A stretch of DNA of 64,000 nt. It comes from Halobacillus shinanisalinarum (GTDB taxonomy: Bacteria > Bacillota > Bacilli > Bacillales > Halobacillaceae). The notes under the pieces are model-generated. The model was not told the origin of the DNA, searched no databases, and saw nothing but the letters and a program-made list of their open reading frames with translations. The stretch spans positions 1,054,001 through 1,118,000 of the forward strand of contig NZ_CP095074.1 in the NCBI RefSeq assembly GCF_022919835.1, given 5' to 3'. This document shows, one piece after another, positions 1-9,800 of the stretch (positions within the stretch are counted from its first letter, which is position 1; every line of letters starts with the position of its first letter). Made by a program: the position numbers and the translations under genes.

Positions 1-461
1 CCAAGACGTGACTTCATCCCACTTGAATACGACTTTACTGGCTGATCAATAAACTTTTCAACTTCTGCAAATTCAATAATCTCATTCTCGAGTTCATTGA
101 TTTGCTGTTTATTAAAGCCTAACATAAGAAGCTTCAATTCTATATTTTCACGACCTGTTAACTTATTATCCAGTCCAGAATTAACTGCAATTATAGCAGC
201 TTGTCCCTTCACTTCTACCGATCCAGAAGATTCCGGAACAACGCCCGCAATAATATTAGACAAAGTGGACTTTCCTGAACCATTCACTCCGACAAAGCCT
301 ACGATGTCACCCTCGTCCACATCGAAACTGACATTCTGAAGCGCATAAAAGTCTTCTCCATAGGATTTCCTAGGAATCACAAGATCAAGTAACCGCTCTT
401 TCGGGCTGCTAAACAATTTATATATCTTTGTAACATCATTTACAATGACTGATTTAGCCAT
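1..461 (-). CDS. tagH: Teichoic acid export ABC transporter, ATP-binding subunit TagH (partial, 3' end outside window)
   Basis: Seen: the minus strand is open from an ATG at 461 to the left edge (153 codons). Walker A is GVNGSGKST at about residues 58-66, and the ABC signature YSSGMKSRL is at the edge. It starts 16 bp after the stop of the tagG permease. Known: TagGH carries undecaprenyl-linked wall teichoic acid across the membrane, and TagH is the ATPase. The Walker B region and the family's C-terminal extension are not in the window, so length cannot be compared. The neighbouring teichoic acid genes favour TagH over other polysaccharide-export ATPases. Confidence 0.85.
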   Translation of the reverse strand, partial: MAKSVIVNDVTKIYKLFSSPKERLLDLVIPRKSYGEDFYALQNVSFDVDEGDIVGFVGVNGSGKSTLSNIIAGVVPESSGSVEVKGQAAIIAVNSGLDNKLTGRENIELKLLMLGFNKQQINELENEIIEFAEVEKFIDQPVKSYSSGMKSRL

Positions 462-477
462 GTTATCACTTCCGTTT

Positions 478-1296
478 TTATAGAAAATCAATAAAGTGCC
501 TTCTGAATTTAACGTGCAACGCAGAGCCAATAATAAACAATACTGCCACAACTCCGACGAAGTACAACGTATACTGCCATTCATCAATGAAGTACCAGCC
601 TTGACCTAATAAGGAGGTACGATAACCTTCTACGATATAGTAGAAGGGATTAATTTTCATAATTACTTTAAGCCACGCTAGCTCCTCCCCCAACTGGTTA
701 ACATCCCAAAGGATCGGAGATAAGTAAAGCAACATCCTCAACACAGACTGAAGAAACATCTGTACGTCACGTACGATTGTGGAAAGTGTCGACATTATTA
801 GTGAAAGTGCATAAAGCAAGGCCAGTACCGCACCCATATATATAGGTAGTTGCAAATAATAAATATTAATTGGAAAACCTAATATCGTTAAGATGACGGA
901 GACCAAAACTAATAACAATAAGTGTGGATAAAACTTCGAAAAAATAACATAGCTGGGAATAACACTCATCGGAAAGTTCATCTTCGATAATATTTTTATT
1001 TTAGTGTAAATGGACTTGGAAGCTTGAATCAATCCCTGGTTAAACATAAACCATATAACAATACCCGAAAGCATCCAAGGGAAAAAGTCCATTCCCCCTT
1101 CACCAACTCTGTTACCTCGAATACCAATACCAAAAACAAACCAATAAATAGAAATTTGAATGGCTGGGTTTAGTAATTCCCAAAGCATTCCTAAATAATT
1201 ATTATTATTAGCGCTTTTCAGTTCATACAAAGATAGTCTTCGTACGAGATAAAAATATTTAATTTGTTCCTTTATTACTGTAATCGATGACTTCAT
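478..1296 (-). CDS. tagG: Teichoic acid export ABC transporter permease TagG
   Basis: 272-residue ABC-2 type permease with about six hydrophobic segments. The N-terminal cytoplasmic stretch runs into NNNYLGMLWELLNPAIQI, typical of polysaccharide-export permeases, and the C-terminus is NPFYYIVEGYRTSLLGQ followed by two spans. The length matches TagG (about 275). An in-frame ATG lies 45 bp upstream (1341), but AAGGAAGG sits just before the ATG at 1296, so that start is chosen. tagH follows after 16 bp; the pair flips finished teichoic acid to the outer face. Confidence 0.88.
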   Translation of the reverse strand: MKSSITVIKEQIKYFYLVRRLSLYELKSANNNNYLGMLWELLNPAIQISIYWFVFGIGIRGNRVGEGGMDFFPWMLSGIVIWFMFNQGLIQASKSIYTKIKILSKMNFPMSVIPSYVIFSKFYPHLLLLVLVSVILTILGFPINIYYLQLPIYMGAVLALLYALSLIMSTLSTIVRDVQMFLQSVLRMLLYLSPILWDVNQLGEELAWLKVIMKINPFYYIVEGYRTSLLGQGWYFIDEWQYTLYFVGVVAVLFIIGSALHVKFRRHFIDFL

Positions 1297-1404
1297 ATTC
1301 TGTCCTTCCTTAAGAAAGCAAATGTCAAAAACACTCATCAAATTATACTAATATCCGACATAAAACACAACACTATATATTCCTAGTTCATACTGGAAAC
1401 AACA

Positions 1405-1442
1405 AATAATCGGCGTCCTTTTTCTTAAAGACGCCGATTATT
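1405..1442 (-). terminator. Rho-independent terminator of the TagF-like gene
   Basis: Perfect 13-bp inverted repeat (AATAATCGGCGTC / GACGCCGATTATT) with a 12-nt loop, directly downstream of the minus-strand gene ending at 1452. It separates that gene from tagGH. Confidence 0.8.
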
Positions 1443-1451
1443 TATTAAGCA

Positions 1452-3500
1452 TTACTTTTTGAAGACTTCCTCGACAACACGTTTAGAGGATTCCCCGTCC
1501 TCCCAGGAACAAAAGCGGTCATAAAACTCTTCAAAAGCTTCACCTAGATGATAGTTACTATTTTCAAATTCTTTTATTGAAGTAATAACCTCATTAGTTG
1601 TTTTAGTCAATGGTCCAGGAGCTTCCGTTTCTAAGTCCAAATAAAATCCTCTTAGGCTATCACGATACTCATCAAGGTCATATACATAAAAGATAATCGG
1701 TCTTCTTAAATTAGCATAGTCAAAGAAAACAGATGAATAATCGGTGATTAACGCATCAGAGATTAAATATAGGTCTCTAATGTCTTCATGTTTAGAAAGG
1801 TCATAGGCAAAACCTTCAAAGGGACCAAGGTCAAAGTTTTCTGCAATTAAATAATGCATACGCAGAATTACTACATACTCTTCCCCTAACTCTTCTCTCA
1901 TTTGCTTTAAATCTAGACTAAGATCGAACTTATATTTTCCCTTTTGATAAAACTGATTATCTCTCCAAGTTGGAGCATATAATATCACTTTTTTATCTAT
2001 TGGTATGTTTAAACTTTTTTTTAATCCATTCATCGTTTCCTTGTTATCCTGTTGGATTAAGTAATCATTTCTTGGGTAACCCGACTCAATCATAGTTCCG
2101 TTAAACAAGAATGCTCTCTCGAATATATCGCTGGAATATTGGTTAGGTGCGACTAAATAGTCCCATTTTCCAGTTTCTTTAATGAAGTTACTTTTGTATT
2201 TAAACGTGTTAGTACCTGGCATATGAACTTCATCCATATCAGTTGCTAGTCGTTTTAAAGGAGTGCCGTGCCAAGTCTGCAAATACTCTGTACCTTTAGG
2301 TTTTGGCATCCAGTTAGGGAGACGTGTATTTGTCACCCAATATTTAGCCCTAGTCATTACCAGCAGCCACTGAATTGAAAATCGTCTTATGACTGGCAAG
2401 CCTTTCTCCTTGAGTTCCATATAGAACCTTCGATCTGCACTCCATATTAAATTATAGTTAGGTTCATACTCTTTCATATATTCATATATCGCACGCGGAC
2501 TGTCACTATACTGCTTGCCATGAAAGCTTTCAAACACAACCAAATTATTCTTCCTTGGAAGGATACTAGCAAACCGAAAGATACTTTTATAAATCTTTAG
2601 TGCACGTTTTCCTCTTCTAATTTTAGCAACTTTTAGTTCAACCTTTTCAATAGTCTCCTTAATAGGGTTGTCCTCTAGAATTTTAACGGATAGGTATCTC
2701 CTCTTCTTAGTTGGTTTAATTGTAAACTTTATTTTTGTTTTTTCATCATAAATTAAATGATCTTGCTCGAATGTAGCCGGCCCATGATATTTTAATCTTG
2801 GACTTTCCCTAACTAAAACAGACTCCTTATCTGTAACTTCTACTCCTAATGCAAACTTTAAAGAATTAGGAAGGACACCTGAGTAAGTTTCATTAAGTTT
2901 GAACTGAGTTTTAAATACATCAAAATTCTCTCTTGGTTTCTCTATAATTTGAACCGGTATTCTGTTTTCATTATTAGACGTATCAGTAATTATCAGGTTG
3001 CTTTCTCTAACTTTATCTGAATCCACTTTCTCTATAAGACCTTCTATATTTAGAGCCCCATCATTTTGAAGATCAATATCAGTTATACCTGCAAAAAGCT
3101 CAATCTCACTGTGTCTAAATGAAACGTTGCCTTTTTTAGTAATATACGGATGAAAAGTAACACCATCTAAGTTTATCCTAGCAAATTCAATCGAATTGTC
3201 TGTACTATTTACCCGTTGTGTACCTTCGCTATTTTGCAAATAAAGGTCCCAATACTTTCCTTCAAGTAATATTTCTTTCCGTATAGAATAATCCAGTACT
3301 CCATAAAGAAGCCAGGTATCACTGTTCACATCTTTCTTCTTTAACGGGATATTGATTTCTTCTTGAGATTGACGATTAACAAGGACTAAGCGGTTGTTTC
3401 GATCTTTATCTTTAGACATTGGTATAAAGATCGATAATCTTTCACTATCATGTAATTTGATATCTGCAACTGAAGGTTGTTGGTTAGTTCTTGGTCTCAT
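1452..3500 (-). CDS. CDP-glycerol:glycerophosphate glycerophosphotransferase, TagF-like
   Basis: 682 residues. The C-terminal half is a CDP-glycerol glycerophosphotransferase domain: QTWHGTPLKRL near residue 411, ILYAPTWRD, LRMHYL and ITDYSSVFFDYANLRRPIIFY near residue 585. These are the conserved His and Asp-Tyr-Ser-Ser motifs of the TagF/TagB family. The N-terminal 300 residues look beta-rich and are not recognised. TagF polymerases are about 700-750 residues, so the size fits a polymerase better than the shorter primase TagB. Inferred: it extends the poly(glycerol phosphate) chain using CDP-glycerol from TagD. The start has AAGGAG at good spacing. An accessory glycerophosphotransferase is possible, so no symbol is given. 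Confidence 0.8.
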   Translation of the reverse strand: MRPRTNQQPSVADIKLHDSERLSIFIPMSKDKDRNNRLVLVNRQSQEEINIPLKKKDVNSDTWLLYGVLDYSIRKEILLEGKYWDLYLQNSEGTQRVNSTDNSIEFARINLDGVTFHPYITKKGNVSFRHSEIELFAGITDIDLQNDGALNIEGLIEKVDSDKVRESNLIITDTSNNENRIPVQIIEKPRENFDVFKTQFKLNETYSGVLPNSLKFALGVEVTDKESVLVRESPRLKYHGPATFEQDHLIYDEKTKIKFTIKPTKKRRYLSVKILEDNPIKETIEKVELKVAKIRRGKRALKIYKSIFRFASILPRKNNLVVFESFHGKQYSDSPRAIYEYMKEYEPNYNLIWSADRRFYMELKEKGLPVIRRFSIQWLLVMTRAKYWVTNTRLPNWMPKPKGTEYLQTWHGTPLKRLATDMDEVHMPGTNTFKYKSNFIKETGKWDYLVAPNQYSSDIFERAFLFNGTMIESGYPRNDYLIQQDNKETMNGLKKSLNIPIDKKVILYAPTWRDNQFYQKGKYKFDLSLDLKQMREELGEEYVVILRMHYLIAENFDLGPFEGFAYDLSKHEDIRDLYLISDALITDYSSVFFDYANLRRPIIFYVYDLDEYRDSLRGFYLDLETEAPGPLTKTTNEVITSIKEFENSNYHLGEAFEEFYDRFCSWEDGESSKRVVEEVFKK

Positions 3501-3631
3501 AACATACTCCTTATTTTTTATCCGATTATAATTTCATTATAATATATTTACTTCTGAGAGTCTGAAAGTTTCAATAGCAACTGTTCTATACTTCTGATAG
3601 TATTATGATGAAAAATCCTCTCCCCATAATA

Positions 3632-5101
3632 TCATAAACCTAAAACACCCTTCCAATTGTCTACGTAAGAGTCTTTTCTGAATTTACGATCTAATATCAC
3701 TGCTCGTAATGACATCTTTTCTATGTTCGATTGAATCATGAGATCCATTTTTTCTTCTAAATCGAACCTATCATTATATTTCACTAAGAACCCATTTTCC
3801 TTATGGGCAATCATATCACTTGGCCCATAATTAGTATGATAACCTACCACAGGGCAACCATTATTTAGACTTTCTAATATTACTAAACCAACCCCCTCGT
3901 GTTTACTAGCGAATACAGAAAATGCACTTTCTTGAAATACGCTATCAGGGTTTTCCGTTCTACCCATTAATTTTACACTGTTAAATAATCCTTTAGATAT
4001 AATTAATTCCTCAAGTCTTTTTTTATCTTTTCCATCCCCATATATGTATAAACTTTTTTCAGGGTACTTGTTCTGAATCTTTTTAAAAGCTAATATAATG
4101 TGATCAATTTGCTTATCCGGATCTAATCTTGATATAACACAAATACTATCCTTATTTCTTACCGTATTTTGTAATGATGTTTCTTCAATATAATGTGGGA
4201 TTGTTAATAGCCTTTCTTTACTGGAATTCGTATCCCTATGAAAATCCAGTTGCTGCTCTTCTGTTAAAAAAATAATCTTATCAGCTCTATTAGCATACCT
4301 AACAATGTAGCTTCTCGAGTAGTAATCAGATATTGTTTTATGATTAGAATGGAGTTGAATAATTTTTTTTATATTTTTTCGTACATTTAACAGTGCTTCA
4401 TCAATTTTTCTTGCATCACAAATTACATTTGAACCTTCTTCAATTATTTTCTCGTACCAAAATGAAAAAAAATCATTTTCACTCTCAAATTCATGTGTTT
4501 TTTTTAATATGTAATTCTTGTATAGAGTTATTTTATTTACAACGCTTACCCCATTTTTCTGGCACAAGTTTTTTGTTAGATAGACTTTCCCTCTAGCATC
4601 AAATAATTCTTCCTTGTAAACATGTACGTTTTCGTCATAATATATCCTTCTGCACTTGTTTCCTTTCTTATTGTAATAATCTCTATATTCTCTATCAGTG
4701 GTGTTTTCTCTAATATAATCTATGAACTTTAACTGCCCTCCTTCATATTCAAAACTTTTAAACATTGAATAATTTCTATTTTTATATAGTTTATATCCAT
4801 TCCTTTTTTTAAGTTTTTCCGCTTTAAATCCACTCTCTGAAATACTATGAGTGACTATAGAAGAAGGAAATGACCTTGGAATTAAATCATCATAAATATT
4901 AATAAACTGTGTGTCTGGTTGTACAAACTCTTTCTCAATATACTGTTTATAAACCTCTTCATAGTTTGGATTAAAGTTCGTGCTAACTAATATGAAATTC
5001 GTATTGATTTCTTGATTAAGTAATCTTGTTCGTCTGAGCAATGCTTTCGTACGTCCACCAAAAGAATATGGTAAAGTAGTAGTGATAACATAGTTTTTCA
5101 A
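3632..5101 (-). CDS. GT4 glycosyltransferase of the TagE/TarM type
   Basis: 489 residues with a TTG start preceded by a G-rich Shine-Dalgarno (GGGGGAA). The C-terminal half is a GT-B family 4 domain: VISRLDPDKQIDHIILAF, YIYGDGKDKKRLEEL, and the nucleotide-sugar motif FASKHEGVGLVILESLNNG. The first half contains a meander of short beta strands (KLYKNRNYSMFKSFEYEGG, then a repeated pattern), as in the hub domain of TarM/TagE. Known members glucosylate or GlcNAc-modify teichoic acid repeats in the cytoplasm. Divergently transcribed from a homologue at 5274, with 172 bp between them. Confidence 0.78.
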   Translation of the reverse strand: MKNYVITTTLPYSFGGRTKALLRRTRLLNQEINTNFILVSTNFNPNYEEVYKQYIEKEFVQPDTQFINIYDDLIPRSFPSSIVTHSISESGFKAEKLKKRNGYKLYKNRNYSMFKSFEYEGGQLKFIDYIRENTTDREYRDYYNKKGNKCRRIYYDENVHVYKEELFDARGKVYLTKNLCQKNGVSVVNKITLYKNYILKKTHEFESENDFFSFWYEKIIEEGSNVICDARKIDEALLNVRKNIKKIIQLHSNHKTISDYYSRSYIVRYANRADKIIFLTEEQQLDFHRDTNSSKERLLTIPHYIEETSLQNTVRNKDSICVISRLDPDKQIDHIILAFKKIQNKYPEKSLYIYGDGKDKKRLEELIISKGLFNSVKLMGRTENPDSVFQESAFSVFASKHEGVGLVILESLNNGCPVVGYHTNYGPSDMIAHKENGFLVKYNDRFDLEEKMDLMIQSNIEKMSLRAVILDRKFRKDSYVDNWKGVLGL

Positions 5102-5273
5102 TTAGATTCCCCCACGGATTATTATTACGGTTAAGATTTAATAGGAATTTTCACCTTCCTTAGTAGGAAAATGTATATATTTCCAAAACATTTCTTTTAT
5201 TTTACTATATGATAGAATAGCTATCTAGCCATACTTTCCATAATTCAAATCACACTAAAAAGCAGGTGAAATT

Positions 5274-6848
5274 GTGAAAAAAAAGCAACCTATATTTTTC
5301 TTAATGAACTCTATTGATTTAGTTAGAGGCGGGCTAACAAGAGCATCTTTAAATCAAGCATCAACCTTCGCAGAAATGGGTTATGAGGTACAGATGATTA
5401 CATTTAATTATAACCTTAATTATCCCAAAATTAGAGAAAAACTAATTAAAATGGGTAAAGTTAATCCGAACGTGGTTATTAGAAATTTGTATGAGGAACT
5501 TGAAGGAGATAATGATACTCTTTCTACTTCTAGCTCTATACTAAAAAAAACCATCCTTAGTGAATTAACTAATGAGGAGACCGCCGATAAACGAGAAGGT
5601 CATAATGCTTATAGAGTCTATGAGAATGGATTATATACTAGATACATTTCATTCGATGGTAAAGATCGTCTCCAACTTATAGATTATTTTAATGAAAATA
5701 GATACCGAACAAAAAGAGTGGAGTATGATACTACAGGGGAAATTAGAAAAATTTCTTATATGGACTTTTTAGAAAACAAAGCGAGACAGATCATTCTTTA
5801 TAACCAGGATGGAAAGGCCTATCTTTCTCAATGGAACAACCCTAAAAATGCTAAAATCCAGAGGATAAACTTATTTAACACAAGTACTGGTGAAATTGAA
5901 AGGGTCTATACAAGTGGTAGTACAATTTTTAAAAAGGACTGGTTAGAGGATATTCTGGTTAACATGGACGAGCCAATTGTCATTTCTGATACCCGAAGCA
6001 CAGATGATGTTTTAGCCAAATTAAACCCTGAATTAGCGACTAAAATATGGAGGTTGCATAGTAGTCATGTGAATTATCCTTTTGATGTAAATGGTGAAAT
6101 TACCTCTAAAGTAAAAACGGGTATTGCTAATTTAAATAACTATGACGGTGCCTTCGTTCTAACAAATGAACAGAAAGAGGATTTGGTTAATAGATATGGT
6201 AAAGACCAATTTTTCCACGTGGTACCTCACTATCATGAAGATAACAATAAGAAGGGTATAAAAGGATTGTTTACTAATACATCTACAAACCCTAAACTAG
6301 CTGTAATCGTAAGTAGATTATCTACTTTAAAACGTGTGGACCATTCTATCAAGGCATTTAAAACTGTAGTAGAACACGTACCTGATGCTAAACTTGAAAT
6401 ATGGGGTACAGGTACTGAAGATGAAAAGTTAGCCAGTCTTATTAATGAACTAAATCTATCAAACAATGTTGAGTTAAAAGGATATACACATAAACCTGAT
6501 GAAATCTATCAGAAAGCTTTATTCTCCATTCTGACCTCTAAAAGCGAGGGATTTGCTTTATCAGTTTTAGAGAGTATGGTAAATAAAACACCGGTAGTCA
6601 GCTACAATATAAAATACGGGCCAAGTGATTTAATTCAGGATAACGTTACAGGTAAATTAGTTGAGGATAAAGATATCGATTCCTTAGCTCAAGAGATGAT
6701 TTACCTATTTGAGAATCCAGAGGAAGCTAAGGAGTTAGGTGTTAAAGGTTCTGATTATATAAATCGAAACTTTAATAAAGAATTGTATAAGGAGAAGTTC
6801 ATATCTTCCATTGAAAAAGCGGAGCAATATAAAAAAAGTGAAAAGTAA
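5274..6848 (+). CDS. GT4 glycosyltransferase of the TagE/TarM type (second copy)
   Basis: 524 residues, GTG start with AGGTG upstream. It has the same layout as the divergent gene at 3632-5101: a beta-meander middle (YRVYENGLYTRYISFDGK onward, about residues 110-215) and a GT4 C-terminal domain with VIVSRLSTLKRVDHSIKAF, LEIWGTGTEDEKLASL and LTSKSEGFALSVLESM. Inferred: a retaining glycosyltransferase acting on poly(glycerol phosphate). The two copies are clearly paralogous but well diverged, so they may use different sugars or acceptors. The first 60 residues (RGGLTRASLNQA) form the acceptor-side Rossmann start. Confidence 0.78.
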   Translation: MKKKQPIFFLMNSIDLVRGGLTRASLNQASTFAEMGYEVQMITFNYNLNYPKIREKLIKMGKVNPNVVIRNLYEELEGDNDTLSTSSSILKKTILSELTNEETADKREGHNAYRVYENGLYTRYISFDGKDRLQLIDYFNENRYRTKRVEYDTTGEIRKISYMDFLENKARQIILYNQDGKAYLSQWNNPKNAKIQRINLFNTSTGEIERVYTSGSTIFKKDWLEDILVNMDEPIVISDTRSTDDVLAKLNPELATKIWRLHSSHVNYPFDVNGEITSKVKTGIANLNNYDGAFVLTNEQKEDLVNRYGKDQFFHVVPHYHEDNNKKGIKGLFTNTSTNPKLAVIVSRLSTLKRVDHSIKAFKTVVEHVPDAKLEIWGTGTEDEKLASLINELNLSNNVELKGYTHKPDEIYQKALFSILTSKSEGFALSVLESMVNKTPVVSYNIKYGPSDLIQDNVTGKLVEDKDIDSLAQEMIYLFENPEEAKELGVKGSDYINRNFNKELYKEKFISSIEKAEQYKKSEK

Positions 6849-6853
6849 TTATA

Positions 6854-6888
6854 AAAAAGGAGCGCTCTAAGTTCGCGCTCCTTTTTTA
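6854..6888. terminator. Bidirectional terminator between convergent genes
   Basis: Stem GGAGCGC / GCGCTCC flanked by six A on the left and six T on the right, so it can terminate transcription in both directions, for the TagE-like gene (+) and the glucosaminidase gene (-). Confidence 0.85.
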
Positions 6889-6892
6889 TATA

Positions 6893-9800
6893 TTATTGGT
6901 ACCTCGGTATCTCTAATGTAATAGAATATGATTCTAGCAAGCCGTATAATTGTTCCATTTTCCATGTTTGTTTACTTGCCCAGCCTATGTCTGTTGCATA
7001 TTGGTGTCCAAATCTTCCATATTGGGCTGCAAAGTCAGGATCCCATCTCATCTTATATAATGTATCCTGCCCTTTGTTTACATATCCTTGACCTATAAAT
7101 GCAGCACCACCTTTTATGGCAGCTTCAGGTGTAAACCATCCAGCATCATAGGCATATTTTGCACCACATGAGAGGGGACAACTATCGTATGCACCTATTC
7201 CATACATATTATAAACTGTTTTACCATTATAGGAAACTCCTGTAGCCAGAGCAGATGCCCCATTTCCGGTTTCTAGTAGTGCATGAGATATTAAGTAAAT
7301 TTCGTTTACACCATGCTCCTTACCGCCTTCTACAAATGCCTCTGCTTTACCCTCAAGAATCCCTTTGCCATTTAAGATCTTATTGTTTACCTCTTTTGGA
7401 TTAATGTCTGATGGCATAGACAACTTAGCAAATTGTAACGAGTCTTTGAAGTTGCCAATAAAATTATTTGGTTTTAAATAGTAAGCTAAATCTTCCTTAT
7501 TAGAAATGACCCAACCACTTGTATTTTTCACATTGTACCAGGTAAATCCATCAGGTCCAGTTACGCTAGAGTATAACGAGAGCCTCGATCCACCACTGAC
7601 CCGATCACCGACTGTATAGCTTGTATGCGGACCTTTACGCAAATTCCAGACATTACCTGTAACTGTTCCCTTACCTCCTGAAATATTAGTCAAGCCATCT
7701 TCCCTTAACCATAGCTTGTACCTTTTATCAGTTTGAGGAGTTGCTGTCATTTGAATATTAATCATTTCTTCTAAACTGATAGCATAGTTTTTATAGGTCG
7801 TATTTACTTCCTTCTTTTTAACAATTTTATAATCAAACTTTAAAGACGCAGCACCAGTTCTTTCAAAATACTTAATTTCAACTTTATGATTTCCTTTTGA
7901 TAAAGAAACCCTTTCTGTTCTGGAAGAATTATTGCTAGCTTCCCACGAATCAATAACTAGCTTGTCATCAATTTCTAGAATGACACCATCATCAGCTTGT
8001 AATTTAAATTCATAATCTCCTGTCTCAGGTATGCTAATTACTTTACTAAATACTCCTGAAAAGTAGTTTGCATTAATATCCTTATATGGGGAATTTACAT
8101 CCCAATCAAAATTGATAGAATCAATTTTTTCTTGGGAGTTTTCCCCACCAAAAATAAAAGATTTACCCGTCGTAGAACTTGGTTGATTTGGATCAATTAC
8201 GCCGTTATAATACTCAGCTAACCAGTTATTAGCAGAGAGTAATTTTGATTGGTCATAAGGTACTATAGAGAAGTCTATATTACCAACACTACTTTGGTCA
8301 AAGTATCTTACTTCTATCCAATGAATATTTCCGTTTGATGTGTTTTGTAAATCTAATCGAGTTCTATCTAACTTTCCACCCTTTGTATTCCAATGATCTA
8401 CAACAACTTCACCATCCACCAGAATTTGGACCCCATCATCGACCCTCGTTTCTAGTATATAGTTTCCAGGATTCAACCTTTTAGCTGTAACATATCTAGC
8501 CGAGAACTGGTCATCTGAAACTTTCTCCATCGGCGCTCCGTATCCAAAATTTTCAGCAAAGCCATTATTTGAATTAGATGGAATAACTTTTGAGTTAACA
8601 GGGTGACCATCCAATTTTGTATTATTGTAATAATAGGACACCCATTGCCCAAACGGCACTACATCATTATATAATACAGCCGCACTAGACTTTTCAACAT
8701 AATTTGCCGTTATTGTATGCTCACCTGCTGGCAGATTAGGCAGTAATGCTTTAACTGGATCACCAGTGTAAGCTGCTTGACGGATAACCCTGTTGTCATT
8801 CACAAATACTTCCAAACTATCATCCGCAAAGGCAGAAATAAAGTAATCTTTATTCCCATCAATTTTAGTCAAATATTTCGCTGAAAAGTAATTGTTTTTT
8901 ATATTAGTTGAGGGTGAGTCCATCCACCAATAATTAGCAATTCTTGAAAGTGGAACAGTGGAATATTTCCCGCCGTCACTTACCGGAACTCCATTAAAAT
9001 CAGGATTATTATAATATAAACTTAACCACTCATTTTTAGGAATCTCATTGTTTATAGGTTGTAATGAAAAGTCAAACTTACCAATACTACCTTTATCAAA
9101 ATATTTCACCTGTATCTTATGAAACTTGTTACCACTAACGTTTATTTCGTGAGTTTTTTGGTCGCCATATTTACTCAGCTCCCATGAATTAGAAGCAAGT
9201 TTCCCATCAATATACACCCTTATGCCGTCATCCGCATTTGTGCGCATAATATAATTACCAGGTTCTAACTTTGTATAAGTAGTATACACTGCTGAAAAAT
9301 CATCACTGTTGACCGCTTCACTAGGGCTCCCATAACCGAAGTCAAAAGATAAATTACCATTGTAGTTCTTTATGACTTCCTTATCTACAGGAGGACCTTT
9401 CACCTCAGAATTATTAAAGTAATAGGCTATCCAATCCCCTGTTTCTAAGACATCTGCTACAAGGGATGCATTCCCCTTTCCTTCTTTGTAGTCAACTTCC
9501 AATAACTCATTATTTTCATTAACAGAGGGTATTAATCCAGTTGCGATTTCCCCTTCTTGATCCTTCCAATCATCAATAATCAGTTGGTTTCCTGCTCTGA
9601 CACGCACACTGTCATTTGAGTATGTGTGGGCAAAATAACTTTTCCCTCGTTCTAATTTTTTATAGAACTTAGATGAGAAGTTGTCTCGAGGAAACCCAGG
9701 TTTCGGTGTTCCATTACCCCAATTATAGAAAATATCTTTAACTTTATAACCTGATAATTGCCCACCTTCAACGGAGGTTTTGCCTGCAAATTCAGGAGTT

